DNA of 64,000 nucleotides from an uncultured Bacteroidales bacterium. GTDB lineage: Bacteria > Bacteroidota > Bacteroidia > Bacteroidales > WCHB1-69. This document shows, one piece after another, positions 45,242 through 54,319 of this stretch. Both the position numbers and the translations under genes were made by a program. The notes below the pieces were generated by a model that was not told the origin of the DNA, ran no database searches, and saw only the letters and a list, made by a program, of their open reading frames with translations. Positions within the stretch are counted from its first letter, which is position 1; every line of letters begins with the position of its first letter. The DNA lies in the NCBI GenBank assembly GCA_947169105.1, contig CAMVOL010000003.1:55095-119094 (forward strand), in the 5' to 3' direction.

Positions 45242-45661
45242 ATGATTCTTTTTCATTCGGAAACGGATTTCCTGCTCTCCCGGAAACTTCTCCATAAGCG
45301 TTGGCTTGCGGCGTTGGCTGCCCACGAGGGTTTCAAAATCGGTGACATCAACTATATTTTTTGCGATGACGACTATCTTCTGAAAATGAATATGGCGTAT
45401 TTGAACCACGATACGCTGACGGATATCATCACGTTTGATTATGTTGAAAATAAGGTTTTGAATGGGGATATTTTTATTAGTATTGAGAGAGTTAGAGAGA
45501 ATTCGGTTATTTTTTCAGTTTCATTTGAACAGGAACTTTTGCGGGTTCTCTCTCATGGTTTGCTGCATTTGTGCGGATACAAGGACAAAACTGACAAAGA
45601 AGCGGCAGTGATGAGAAAAATGGAGAATTTCGCCATCCAACTTTTTCAGACTATTCATTGA
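45242..45661 (+). CDS. ybeY: rRNA maturation factor / endoribonuclease YbeY
   Basis: 139 residues. Family landmarks: DDDYLLKMNMAYLNHDTLTD (about 38), TFDYVENKVLNGDIFIS (about 62) and the zinc motif LSHGLLHLCGYKD (about 108). The canonical motif is HGxLHLxGYDH; here the first two His are present, but the third ligand position has Asp in GYKD, which I believe is the Bacteroidetes form. Acts in 16S rRNA 3'-end maturation and ribosome quality control. A parS-like palindrome lies between it and mnmG. Confidence 0.93.
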   Translation: MILFHSETDFLLSRKLLHKRWLAALAAHEGFKIGDINYIFCDDDYLLKMNMAYLNHDTLTDIITFDYVENKVLNGDIFISIERVRENSVIFSVSFEQELLRVLSHGLLHLCGYKDKTDKEAAVMRKMENFAIQLFQTIH

Positions 45662-45663
45662 TT

Positions 45664-45677
45664 TTTTCACGTGAAAA
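45664..45677. promoter_or_regulatory. parS-like palindrome 1
   Basis: TTTTCACGTGAAAA, a perfect 14-bp palindrome containing the core TTTCACGTGAAA of the ParB-binding parS consensus. It overlaps the translation start region of mnmG (ATG at 45681). Confidence 0.55.
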
Positions 45678-45680
45678 CGG

Positions 45681-47555
45681 ATGCAAGATAAAGTTTACGA
45701 TATTTTGGTGGTAGGTGCCGGTCATGCTGGATGTGAGGCGGCAGTTGCGGCGGCCCGGATGGGTGCCCAGACGTTGCTGGTCACGATGAACCTTTACCTG
45801 GTGGCGCAGATGTCGTGCAATCCGGCCATCGGAGGCATCGCAAAAGGACAAATTGTGCGTGAAATTGATTCATTGGGTGGAATGACAGGCATCGTCACGG
45901 ATCATACGATGATACAGTTTCGGATGCTCAACCGCTCCAAAGGACCCGCCATGTGGAGTCCAAGGGCGCAATGTGACAAACAGGCATTCTCCCTTTATTG
46001 GAAGTCGGTTTTGGAGAATCATTCCAATCTGGAACTCCGGCAAGATGTAGTGGATTCATTGCTGGTGGACGATGTTGTGGTCTCCGGTGTTGTTACAGTG
46101 GCTGGAAAGAAGATTTTGGCTCACAAAGTGATTATCACCGCCGGCACATTTCTGAACGGACGGATTCATATTGGCGAAGTGAATTTTTCGGGCGGAAGGC
46201 TCGGAGAAATGGCGGCGTTCCACCTTTCCGACCAGCTAGCCAATTTCGGCATCACGACGAAAAAATTGAAAACTGGCACGCCCGTCCGCATCGACGGCCG
46301 TTCTGTGGATTTTTCCAAAATGGAGGAACAGCCCGGCGACGAATCTCCAGAATCTTTCTCTTTTTCCACTCACACCCGGCTTCAGAACCAACTTTCTTGT
46401 TATATCACCTACACGGATGAAACGGTTCATTCCATTCTTCGGAAGGGATTTGAAAAATCACCGATGTTTCAAGGTCGGATTCAAGGTGTGGGTCCCCGTT
46501 ATTGTCCTTCTATTGAGGACAAAATTGAACGTTTTGCCGATAGAAACCGCCATCAGCTGTTTTTAGAACCAGAAGGGCGTAATACTTACGAATATTATTT
46601 GAATGGTTTCTCCTCCTCTTTGCCGGAAGAAATTCAGATCGAGGCACTTCACCATATTCCCGGTTTGGAGAATGCAGTTGTTTTAAAACCCGGTTATGCC
46701 ATTGAATATGATTATTTTGATCCGATGCAGCTACAGTTCACGTTGGAATCAAAAGTGCTTAAAAACCTGTATCTTGCGGGCCAGGTAAATGGCACTACAG
46801 GCTATGAGGAGGCGGCATGTCAGGGACTGATGGCCGGTATTAACGCTGTGCTTTCGTTGCGGGGAGAATCTCCTTTGGTACTCAGTCGTAGCGAAGCTTA
46901 TATCGGTGTCCTTATTGATGACCTGATAACCAAAGGGGTACAAGATCCTTACCGAATGTTTACTTCCCGTGCCGAATACCGCACCCTTCTTCGTCAGGAT
47001 AATGCTGACCATCGCCTCACCCCCATAGGCCATCGGTTGGGTCTTGTGGATGACGCACACTATCAGGCAATGCTTGAAAAGTATCGAATACAGTCGGATA
47101 TTATTGAATATCTAAAAGTTACAAATGTATCTCCGGAGGATGTCAATGCTTATTTGGCGGAGATGGAAACACCACCGATACAACAAAAGGTGAAATACGA
47201 GGTTCTGCTTCGTCGCCCTAATGTGCAACTTTCTGATTTACTTCGTGTTGTTCCGAAATTGTCGGAGAATTTAATTCAGTTAGGTGCCACTTCAGAGATT
47301 GTCGTCCATGCCGATTCAGACATCAAATATGCTTCCTACATCGAAAAGGAGCGGGAGCTGGCGCAGCGGATGGTGAATTTGGAGAATGTGAAAATTCCTT
47401 CAGAAATGGAGTATCAGGATCTGAATTTTTTGTCGAAGGAGGCACGGGAAAAGTTGTCTCGGGTGCGGCCATTGAATTTGGGCCAAGCCTCCCGTATCAG
47501 CGGGGTCAGTCCATCCGATATTGCCGGACTTTTGATACATCTTTCGCATCATTAG
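45681..47555 (+). CDS. mnmG: tRNA uridine-5-carboxymethylaminomethyl modification enzyme MnmG
   Basis: 624 residues. FAD-binding N-terminus [40 protein letters not shown] (about 45); [12 protein letters not shown] (about 155); [13 protein letters not shown] (about 198); [20 protein letters not shown] (about 365); C-terminal helical MnmE-contact domain. With MnmE it modifies the wobble uridine (cmnm5U34) of several tRNAs. The gene (gidA) often lies near the chromosome origin in bacteria, which bears on the parS-like sites around it; no dnaA or parAB is in the window. Confidence 0.97.
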   Translation: MQDKVYDILVVGAGHAGCEAAVAAARMGAQTLLVTMNLYLVAQMSCNPAIGGIAKGQIVREIDSLGGMTGIVTDHTMIQFRMLNRSKGPAMWSPRAQCDKQAFSLYWKSVLENHSNLELRQDVVDSLLVDDVVVSGVVTVAGKKILAHKVIITAGTFLNGRIHIGEVNFSGGRLGEMAAFHLSDQLANFGITTKKLKTGTPVRIDGRSVDFSKMEEQPGDESPESFSFSTHTRLQNQLSCYITYTDETVHSILRKGFEKSPMFQGRIQGVGPRYCPSIEDKIERFADRNRHQLFLEPEGRNTYEYYLNGFSSSLPEEIQIEALHHIPGLENAVVLKPGYAIEYDYFDPMQLQFTLESKVLKNLYLAGQVNGTTGYEEAACQGLMAGINAVLSLRGESPLVLSRSEAYIGVLIDDLITKGVQDPYRMFTSRAEYRTLLRQDNADHRLTPIGHRLGLVDDAHYQAMLEKYRIQSDIIEYLKVTNVSPEDVNAYLAEMETPPIQQKVKYEVLLRRPNVQLSDLLRVVPKLSENLIQLGATSEIVVHADSDIKYASYIEKERELAQRMVNLENVKIPSEMEYQDLNFLSKEAREKLSRVRPLNLGQASRISGVSPSDIAGLLIHLSHH

Positions 47556-47700
47556 ATATGTGCTTGATAATCAACATAAGTAAAAAAAACGGCCAATTTT
47601 TCGAAACAAAACGAAACAAAGAACAAACCAAACATTTTCTACTAAAAGTTCCAAAATACTGACCGTTTTGTATAATCATCTGAAAATAAATAGGTTAAAA

Positions 47701-48456
47701 TCACCCTAATCGTTTAAGCATATCTTTGAGGCGGGCTGCATAGATTCGGGATATTTTGAAAGCGTTATTTTTTATGTATATTGTATCTTTTTCAAACCGG
47801 TCAATTCGATTATAGTTTACGATGACAGATTTGTTGATACGGATGAAATTTTCACGTGGAAGGATGGTTTGAAATTGTTTCAGGGTGGAGTCGTGGTAAC
47901 ACACTTTTTTTTTAATGCTTTCGATGCGCAGGCAATTGCCGGTGTTTTTGATAAACAGAATATCATCAAAGATCACTTTTATGTTCATTTTCTTATAGCG
48001 GACGAAGGTATGGTTTCTTAATTTGGGTTTGTTTTTGGTGGCATAATAGATGGGCATAGCTTCGGCGGCTTTTGGGTCATTTTGCGGGAAAAGACAATTA
48101 TAGATATGCCATATTTTACTGATTTTTCGACAAATATCTTCCATTTCAACTTTACTGTTCAAAAAATCAAAGATACCTTGATCCAAATGTTCTTGTAACT
48201 GTTTTTTGTTGTTGGTGATGCCGATGATGAAAGGCGGCTTTTGTATCAGTTTGACCATATCGGAGAATACAAGTTCTTCATTATCAAGATTGATGAAAAG
48301 CAGATCCGGATTTTTCCGGTTCAGTTTTTCAATAAGGCCGACATTAGTCTTTACAATCTCGTTTATTTCTATAGAATCGAAAGCGCGAATGCGTTGAATC
48401 AATTTTTCTTCGATGGTTCTGTCCATCGTACAAATCATGCAGCTTAATACTTTCAT
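47701..48456 (-). CDS. LytTR regulator with degenerate receiver domain
   Basis: 251 residues. The N-terminal half (about 1-120) has a response-regulator-like order of strands and helices, but the phosphoacceptor strand reads PDLLFINLDNEE, with Asn where the Asp of DLVFLDI-type motifs should be. The C-terminal half (about 148-251) is a LytTR DNA-binding domain: VRYKKMNIKVIFDDILFI, LKQFQTILPRENFIRINKSV and VNYNRIDRF. Such proteins bind DNA through beta strands. No histidine kinase is adjacent. Inference: a constitutive or ligand-controlled regulator. One parS-like sequence lies inside its coding region (47849-47861). Confidence 0.85.
   Translation of the reverse strand: MKVLSCMICTMDRTIEEKLIQRIRAFDSIEINEIVKTNVGLIEKLNRKNPDLLFINLDNEELVFSDMVKLIQKPPFIIGITNNKKQLQEHLDQGIFDFLNSKVEMEDICRKISKIWHIYNCLFPQNDPKAAEAMPIYYATKNKPKLRNHTFVRYKKMNIKVIFDDILFIKNTGNCLRIESIKKKVCYHDSTLKQFQTILPRENFIRINKSVIVNYNRIDRFEKDTIYIKNNAFKISRIYAARLKDMLKRLG
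47849..47861. promoter_or_regulatory. parS-like sequence 2 (inside LytTR gene)
   Basis: The minus strand reads TTCCACGTGAAAA, containing the TTCCACGTGAAA core of the Bacillus subtilis-type parS. It is within codons for LPRENF, so chance is possible. Confidence 0.35.
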
Positions 48457-48490
48457 AATTGTGGTTTTTTTATGTTTAAAATGATGTTAT

Positions 48491-48498
48491 CAAAAATA
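48491..48498 (-). promoter_or_regulatory. Candidate -7 element of the LytTR gene
   Basis: TATTTTTG on the minus strand, 35 nt before the ATG at 48456. Confidence 0.55.
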
Positions 48499-48552
48499 GA
48501 ATATGTTCAAATACAAAATGAAGAAGAATGGAAAAATATGACGAAACCCTAT

Positions 48553-48568
48553 TTTTTCACGTGAAAAA
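48553..48568. promoter_or_regulatory. parS-like palindrome 3
   Basis: TTTTTCACGTGAAAAA is a perfect 16-bp palindrome in the intergenic region between the divergent LytTR and comEC genes, with the same core as the site at 45664-45677. It matches TGTTTCACGTGAAACA at 12 central positions. Confidence 0.55.
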
Positions 48569-48697
48569 TGCAAATTTTTGCCGAAAAGCAGTTTTTTTGT
48601 TAATTAATGCCATAAATTTCTTAAATCCTCCCATTTTTGTCTTTGATTCTTTCAAATTTTATTTTCTTTAATCGTTTGTTTTTTAATTTTTTATGTT

Positions 48698-48705
48698 TAT
48701 CTTTG
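48698..48705 (+). promoter_or_regulatory. Candidate -7 element of comEC
   Basis: TATCTTTG, fitting TAnnTTTG, 20 nt before the ATG at 48725. Confidence 0.55.
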
Positions 48706-48724
48706 ATGATAATTGTTTTCAAAG

Positions 48725-50812
48725 ATGAATTTTTCAAAATATCCCATTCTCAGGGGTCTCGTCCCCTATATCGCAGGTGTTTTTCTTGCCTGTTATTTGC
48801 AAACATTCGTATTTAATTATTTGATAATAATTGTTTTGGCTTTATTTTTTCTTTTTTTGAGCTATCTTCTGCTCTGCAAATTTTTTCCTTCTCTGCGTTT
48901 TGTCTCTTCCGCCGTTTTCTTTCTTCTTTTTCTGTCTGTCGGTTTTGTTTTCACCTGCAAAAAAAATTGTTCTGTATCTATTTTCCAAAAGCAAAAAAAT
49001 GTCTTTTTTTCAGGGAAAATGGCAGCTCGGATCCTCACCACACCATCAAAAAAGGAAAAAACGGTTCGAGTTTTTGCAAAAGTTTATCCGCCAGACCATC
49101 CGAACATTCAGCCTCACGCACTCCTTTATATGGAAAATGACTCCGCCGCACGTGCCCTCGCCCGCGGTGATTTGTTGCTCCTTGATGTGCGACTTCGCCC
49201 GCCCGACGCACCAAAGAACCCTGACGCTTTCGACTATCGCCAATATTTGCTTCGAAAGGGAGTGTCGCTTACCGCCTACGTTGATGCACGTTCGTGGCTT
49301 CGGTTGGAACACCATCCGCGCCCGTCGCCCGTCGCTGCCGTCGCTGCCCTCCAGTCGCGATTTTCCGAGTTGTTCGCCGCCAACGGGCTGTCAGGGCCGG
49401 AGTATTCCGTCATCACTGCGGTTCTTCTGGGCAACGATGATACGATGGAGGCCGACCTCAAAGCCGGTTATGCCGCCGCCGGTGTCAGCCATATCCTCTG
49501 CGTGTCGGGAATGCACGTCGGCATTATTTTTATGATACTCAATTTCTTACTGAAACCAATGGATTATTACCGAAGGTTGCGGTTTCTCAAATCGCTACTG
49601 CTGATCGGCGCGGTCTGGTTCTATGCCGCACTTACCGGACTTGCCCCCTCTGTGCAGCGTTCGGCCACCATGTTTACTTTTATGACTGTCGGCGGACTGC
49701 TCCGCCGGAATGCCAATATTTTTCATAGTCTTTTTGCTTCCATGTTTTTTTTGTTGCTTTTTAATCCGTTGCTAATCTTTGAAATAGGTTTTGAAATGAG
49801 CTACCTTGCTGTTTTTGGAATCGTCATTTTCCAACCATGTTTCGCTGCATTATTGTCGCCCAAAACACGGGTCGGACGTTACGTTTGGGAATTGGTTTGT
49901 GTTTCCGTGGCCGCCCAGCTCGCCACGTTCCCGCTGTCTGTTTTTTATTTCGGACAGTTCCCGAACTACTTTCTACTTTCCAACCTTTCGGTGATGTCGC
50001 TATCCTTCGTCGTGATTGTCACAGGTGTGGTCTTGTTGGCTGTTTCGTGGTGGCCTGCAGTCGCGAACGGGGTCGGTTGGCTCCTCACCCATGAAATCCG
50101 GCTGATGAACGGCATCATCTCCTTCATCAACACATTGCCCTATTCCGTCACTGACCACCTTTCTTTCACGCTTGTTCAGACTCTGCTGATTTATGGCATT
50201 ATTATTTTGGTCTTTCTTTTTCTCGTGAAAAAGATCAAAATATTGAAATACTGCTTTTTATCACTGATTATCGTTCTCTTGTCTATTTTTTCGTTCACAA
50301 AAATCCAACGGCTTTCAAAGAATGAAATCACCTTTTACTCCATTGAAAAACGTACGGTTGTGGGCCTGAACCAGCAGGGGAGGGGATGGCTTCTGCTTGA
50401 TTCGGCAGCGTGGGTGTCCTCCGACTGGTATGATTTCAACGTGAAGAATCACGAATATCATCAAGGTGTTTATAACCAGCTTGTTAGTATTGATAGCGCG
50501 GTTTGCGAAGGATCGATGTGCCTGCAAAACCATTTTCTTCGTTTTGGCGGGAAAACCCTCTATTTCCTCTCCCAAAAAAATTGGCTTTATCCTGAAAATC
50601 CGCCGCTATCCGTGGATTTTCTGTTTGTACAGGACAATGCCAAAATTTCCCTTAATAAATTATTGCAAACATTTGAAATAAAACAGGTTATAATTGGAAG
50701 TGCCGTTTCCTCTTTTCGGGAAAAACGGTGGATGGACTCTTGTCATCACCGAAATATTCCAGTCTATTCGCTGAGGGAAAACGGATATTTGACCTTAAAG
50801 TCAGACATTTAA
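48725..50812 (+). CDS. comEC: ComEC/Rec2 family DNA-uptake channel protein
   Basis: 695 residues from the ATG at 48725. N-terminal helices and a DUF4131-like soluble region (about 60-200, with ALARGDLLLLDVRLRPPDAP and DAFDYRQYLLRKGVSL); then the competence channel domain (about 225-500): LLGNDDTMEADLKAGYAAAG, VSHILCVSGMHVGIIFMILN, YAALTGLAPSVQRSATMFTF. Moves single-stranded DNA across the inner membrane in transformation. The C-terminal ~190 residues keep only a vague metallo-beta-lactamase-like strand pattern, and I see no HxHxDH metal motif, so nuclease activity is not supported. Confidence 0.92.
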   Translation: MNFSKYPILRGLVPYIAGVFLACYLQTFVFNYLIIIVLALFFLFLSYLLLCKFFPSLRFVSSAVFFLLFLSVGFVFTCKKNCSVSIFQKQKNVFFSGKMAARILTTPSKKEKTVRVFAKVYPPDHPNIQPHALLYMENDSAARALARGDLLLLDVRLRPPDAPKNPDAFDYRQYLLRKGVSLTAYVDARSWLRLEHHPRPSPVAAVAALQSRFSELFAANGLSGPEYSVITAVLLGNDDTMEADLKAGYAAAGVSHILCVSGMHVGIIFMILNFLLKPMDYYRRLRFLKSLLLIGAVWFYAALTGLAPSVQRSATMFTFMTVGGLLRRNANIFHSLFASMFFLLLFNPLLIFEIGFEMSYLAVFGIVIFQPCFAALLSPKTRVGRYVWELVCVSVAAQLATFPLSVFYFGQFPNYFLLSNLSVMSLSFVVIVTGVVLLAVSWWPAVANGVGWLLTHEIRLMNGIISFINTLPYSVTDHLSFTLVQTLLIYGIIILVFLFLVKKIKILKYCFLSLIIVLLSIFSFTKIQRLSKNEITFYSIEKRTVVGLNQQGRGWLLLDSAAWVSSDWYDFNVKNHEYHQGVYNQLVSIDSAVCEGSMCLQNHFLRFGGKTLYFLSQKNWLYPENPPLSVDFLFVQDNAKISLNKLLQTFEIKQVIIGSAVSSFREKRWMDSCHHRNIPVYSLRENGYLTLKSDI

Positions 50813-50822
50813 AAAAAAAGTA

Positions 50823-50830
50823 TATCTTTG
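50823..50830 (+). promoter_or_regulatory. Candidate -7 element of the bamD-to-thyA operon
   Basis: TATCTTTG then CAAG, 17 nt before the ATG at 50847. It argues against the in-frame TTG at 50835 as start. Confidence 0.6.
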
Positions 50831-50846
50831 CAAGTTGAAAAAGTTT

Positions 50847-51857
50847 ATGCTGTTGTATCGTAAAATATTGACAATCAACATTTTATTCCTCGTTTTTGTG
50901 TTGAAAACGTCGGTTTTTGGTGTGCCTGTTTCCGAAAAACAGACCACACGGGAAATATCGTTTTTGACCTGCCAACTGACGGATAATGACGGCATTGACG
51001 GTTTTACTGTTTTCAGTACGCCTGGCGAAAAACCAAAAGGCGAAAAACCGAAAGGTAAGAAACCAAAAGCCCAGGGCGGTAAAAAAGTGACTTTTGAAAC
51101 GTTTGAAGAGAACTTTACGAAAGCACAGGATTATTATAACCGGCAGCTGTATATCAGTGCGGCCAAACTTTTCGAGGAGTTGTACCCGCTTTCGATGGGG
51201 ACTCCTTACGCTGACACCATCCTTTTCCTGTTTGCCGATTGCTACTACCAGAATCATGATTATGAAATGGCGGCTTTCCATTACAAGGAGTACGCTAACC
51301 GTTATTCGAGCAGTCCGCGTGCGGAAGAAGCTCACTACAAGGCAATTAAGGCCATTACGAAATTGTCGCCAGATTATAGTTTGGACCAAACGGAAACCTA
51401 TTATGCGATTGAGGAAATCAACCTTTTTATTCGGAATTTCCCCAATAGTCCGTATATGGCCGAGTGCAATGCCCTGTTGGATGAAATGCGTGACAAGTTG
51501 GCACTAAAGTCGTTCGAGATACTGAAATTATACTATAACACAGAGAATTACAAGGCGGCACAGATTGCTGCCCAGAACTTTTTAAGGAAATATTCATCCT
51601 CACCCTACGCCGATGATGCGTATGCTGTTTTAGTGAAAAACAATTATGAGTTTGCTTCAAAAAGTGTTGAGAACAAGAAAGTTGAGCGTTATACGGCTTG
51701 TATTGAAGCCTTCAACAGCATGAAAGCGAACTATCCTTATTCGCGGTTGTTGTCGGAATCCCAAAAATTTGCCGATGCTGCTGCAGCTAAAATCCAGAAA
51801 ATCAACAATAAAACCGAATCAAAAATATCAAAAAGAAAGAAAAATAATGAAGACTGA
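50847..51857 (+). CDS. bamD: BamD-like outer-membrane assembly TPR protein
   Basis: 336 residues. Secretion signal about 1-28 (ILTINILFLVFVLKTSVFG). TPR repeats from about residue 90: FTKAQDYYNRQLYISAAKLF, YADTILFLFADCYYQNHDYE, YSLDQTETYYAIEEINLF, YKAAQIAAQNFLRKYSSSPY, as in YfiO/BamD, which joins BamA in folding outer-membrane barrels. Two oddities: no lipobox cysteine near the signal cleavage site, although BamD is normally a lipoprotein; and a Lys/Pro/Gly tandem linker (GEKPKGEKPKGKKPK, about 60) before the TPRs. Overlaps rpoZ by 11 nt. Confidence 0.85.
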   Translation: MLLYRKILTINILFLVFVLKTSVFGVPVSEKQTTREISFLTCQLTDNDGIDGFTVFSTPGEKPKGEKPKGKKPKAQGGKKVTFETFEENFTKAQDYYNRQLYISAAKLFEELYPLSMGTPYADTILFLFADCYYQNHDYEMAAFHYKEYANRYSSSPRAEEAHYKAIKAITKLSPDYSLDQTETYYAIEEINLFIRNFPNSPYMAECNALLDEMRDKLALKSFEILKLYYNTENYKAAQIAAQNFLRKYSSSPYADDAYAVLVKNNYEFASKSVENKKVERYTACIEAFNSMKANYPYSRLLSESQKFADAAAAKIQKINNKTESKISKRKKNNED

Positions 51858-52188
51858 TCTGAAAAAAAGCAATGCCGAAACAATGGCAATTACCCGCAAT
51901 GTCCGTGATTTTGACAAAGATACGGATAACATTTACGAGTCCGTGGTTATCATGTCCAAGAGAGCCAACCAAATTTCCCTTGAACTCAAGGAGGAGATGG
52001 CGGAGGAGATGCAGGAATTTACGCCTGCGCAGGACACGCTCGACGAGGTTTACGAAAATCGCGATATGATTGAGCTGGCCAAGACATACGAGCGTTTGCC
52101 GAAGCCTGCCTCCATTGCCATTGAGGAGTTTTTGGAGAAGAAAATTTATTTTAAGGAATCCCCTGACGCAGAGGCTCAAAATGTGTAA
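51847..52188 (+). CDS. rpoZ: RNA polymerase omega-like (Rpb6 family) subunit
   Basis: 113 residues from the ATG at 51847. Core TRNVRDFDKDTDNIYESVVI (about 15) and MSKRANQISLELKEEM match the Bacteroidetes form of omega, as does LPKPASIAIEEFLEKKIYF near the end. Omega helps assemble RNA polymerase and, in other phyla, contributes to ppGpp sensing. Its start overlaps bamD and its end overlaps coaBC (ATGTGTAA), so all three are coupled. Confidence 0.88.
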   Translation: MKTDLKKSNAETMAITRNVRDFDKDTDNIYESVVIMSKRANQISLELKEEMAEEMQEFTPAQDTLDEVYENRDMIELAKTYERLPKPASIAIEEFLEKKIYFKESPDAEAQNV

Positions 52189-53395
52189 CAATTTACACAT
52201 AGTCATAGGAATTACGGGAGGGATAGCGGCTTATAAGTCACTATCTCTCATTCGTTTATTCAAGAAGGCGGGTGCTGAAGTCAAAGTTGTGGCCACGCCC
52301 CACGCTTTGGAATTCGTCACTCCGCTCACCCTGCAGACCTTGTCGCAGAACACCGTCTATTCCGATATGTTCGGGACAGCGGAAAAGGTTGATGTAGAGC
52401 ATATTTCGCTTGCGGAGTGGGCCGATGCCGTCGTGGTGGCCCCTGCCACCGCCAACATTATCGGCAAATTGGCCAACGGAATCGCCGATGACGCGCTTTC
52501 GACGATGCTGTTAGCTTGTACGAAACCATTGTTTTTCGCCCCCGCCATGAACAAGAACATGCTGGCACACCCCGCCGTTCAGGAAAATCTCCGGACTTTG
52601 CAGCAGCGTGGCATCACTTTCATCGGTCCCGACGCCGGTTTCCTCGCCTGCGGCACGACAGGGGAGGGGCGGATGAAAGAACCGGAGGAGATCTTCTCCA
52701 CCGTTTGGGACGCCCTTACCACGACGCAGGTACTGAAAGGCAGGCGTGCCCTCGTCACCGCCGGACCGACCTACGAGCCGATTGACCCCGTCCGGTTCAT
52801 CGGAAACCACTCGTCCGGACTAATGGGTTTTGCCCTCGCCCGCACCCTCGCCCGCCACGGCGCGCAAGTCACTTTGGTGACAGGTCCGACCCATCTGGAA
52901 GTGCAACACCCAATGGTTGAGCGGGTTGACGTAACAACAGCTGCCCAAATGCTGGAGGCGTGCGAGGCAGCAGCCCCAACTTCTGACATCATCATCATGT
53001 CGGCGGCTGTGGCAGATTACACGCCCGAAACGGTGGCACCCGAAAAAATCAAGAAAAACGATGACAAATTGGTTCTTCCTTTGAAAAAAACCACGGATAT
53101 TTTGGCAACAATCGGTAAGCAAAAGACTGAAAATCAGTGTGTTGTAGGATTTGCTTTGGAAACGGAGCACGAAGAGGCCAATGCGTTGACCAAACTGAAA
53201 AATAAAAATGCCGACATCATCGTTTTGAACTCATTGCGCAACGAAGGTGCCGGCTTCAAATGTCCGACCAATATCGTCACCATTATGGACCGAAATGGGA
53301 ACAAAGTTCAGGGCGAGTTGAAAGACAAGGCACAGGTGGCTGAGGATATTGTAACGTATGTTATTGATTATATGAACCTTAAAAATTCCTTATAG
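52181..53395 (+). CDS. coaBC: Bifunctional phosphopantothenoylcysteine decarboxylase/synthetase
   Basis: 404 residues from the ATG at 52181, which gives the standard N-terminus LHIVIGITGGIAAYKSLSL. CoaC half (about 1-180): flavin protein with EWADAVVVAPATANIIGKLA and FAPAMNKNML (about 120). CoaB half (about 190-400): RRALVTAGPTYEPIDPVRFI, NHSSGLMGFALA, AAVADYTPE and KIKKNDDKLVLPLKKTTDIL. Converts 4'-phosphopantothenate plus Cys to phosphopantetheine for CoA. The active-site GFLACGTTGEGRM is present. Confidence 0.97.
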   Translation: MCNNLHIVIGITGGIAAYKSLSLIRLFKKAGAEVKVVATPHALEFVTPLTLQTLSQNTVYSDMFGTAEKVDVEHISLAEWADAVVVAPATANIIGKLANGIADDALSTMLLACTKPLFFAPAMNKNMLAHPAVQENLRTLQQRGITFIGPDAGFLACGTTGEGRMKEPEEIFSTVWDALTTTQVLKGRRALVTAGPTYEPIDPVRFIGNHSSGLMGFALARTLARHGAQVTLVTGPTHLEVQHPMVERVDVTTAAQMLEACEAAAPTSDIIIMSAAVADYTPETVAPEKIKKNDDKLVLPLKKTTDILATIGKQKTENQCVVGFALETEHEEANALTKLKNKNADIIVLNSLRNEGAGFKCPTNIVTIMDRNGNKVQGELKDKAQVAEDIVTYVIDYMNLKNSL

Positions 53396-53404
53396 ATGAT
53401 GATT

Positions 53405-54313
53405 ATGAAAAAAATTAGCATATTCCTGTTTCTGATCGTCCTCTCGTTTGGGATGATGGCGCAGGATTTCCAGTGCCAGATGTCGGTGAACGCAAGCCAA
53501 CTTTCGGGAAGTGCCGAATATAACCGCACCAGATTTAATACGTTACAACAGGATTTGTACAAATTCATCAATGATCGCAAATGGTGCCAATATACCTTCA
53601 AGACGAACGAGCGTATAGAGTGCGCCATTTTAATCAATGTCACAAAAATGACGGGTGACACGTACGAAGCCACGGTAACCGTACAGTTGCAGCGTCCGAT
53701 ATATGGCACGAATTACAAGTCGCCGGTGCTTAATTTTCAGGACAAGAATGTAAAATTCACTTACGAAGATGGAGCGCCGTTGGAATATGCTGAAAATGAC
53801 AATATTAACCAGCTGACGTCCTTGGTTGCTTTTTACTTGAATGTTTTCCTTGCCCTTGATTTTGACACTTTCTCTTTAAATGGTGGTTCCCCGTATTATG
53901 ATAAGGCTCAAGCAGTTGTGAACGCCTGCCAAAATGCCACGGAACCCGGATGGAAGTCGTATGAGACAGGTCAGCGCAACCGCTATTGGATGATAGAGAA
54001 CCTGACGAACCATACCTATAGCAAGATTCACGATTTTCTTTATAAGTATCACCGTTTGGGATTGGATATGATGCAGGAATCCACTGATGTGGGGCGTGCT
54101 TCAGTATTGGAGGCTATTCGCGATTTGCAAAAGGTAAATTCGCAAAAATCAAATATTTACATTGTCCAAATATTCGTTCAGGCAAAGTCTGACGAAATTG
54201 TGAACATCTTTAAGGAGGCCACTGCTTCGGAAAAAACTGAAGTGGTGCGCCTAATGAAACAGCTTGATCCGGCCAACGGTTCAAAGTACGATGCCATCAA
54301 CAAGGCCAACTAA
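53405..54313 (+). CDS. porD: Type IX secretion system protein PorD (DUF4835)
   Basis: 302 residues. Signal peptide MKKISIFLFLIVLSFGMMAQ; ATGs at 53396 and 53399 are alternatives three and two codons earlier. Family features: FQCQMSVNASQLSGS (about 20), FNTLQQDLYKFINDRKW (about 43), YGTNYKSPVLNFQDKNV (about 103), LTSLVAFYLNVFLALDFDTF (about 140), NRYWMIENLTNHTYSKIHDF (about 193) and YHRLGLDMM. Matches DUF4835/PorD, an accessory T9SS protein. The order coaBC-porD-recN is conserved in the phylum. Confidence 0.93.
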   Translation: MKKISIFLFLIVLSFGMMAQDFQCQMSVNASQLSGSAEYNRTRFNTLQQDLYKFINDRKWCQYTFKTNERIECAILINVTKMTGDTYEATVTVQLQRPIYGTNYKSPVLNFQDKNVKFTYEDGAPLEYAENDNINQLTSLVAFYLNVFLALDFDTFSLNGGSPYYDKAQAVVNACQNATEPGWKSYETGQRNRYWMIENLTNHTYSKIHDFLYKYHRLGLDMMQESTDVGRASVLEAIRDLQKVNSQKSNIYIVQIFVQAKSDEIVNIFKEATASEKTEVVRLMKQLDPANGSKYDAINKAN

Positions 54314-54319
54314 CTGCGT

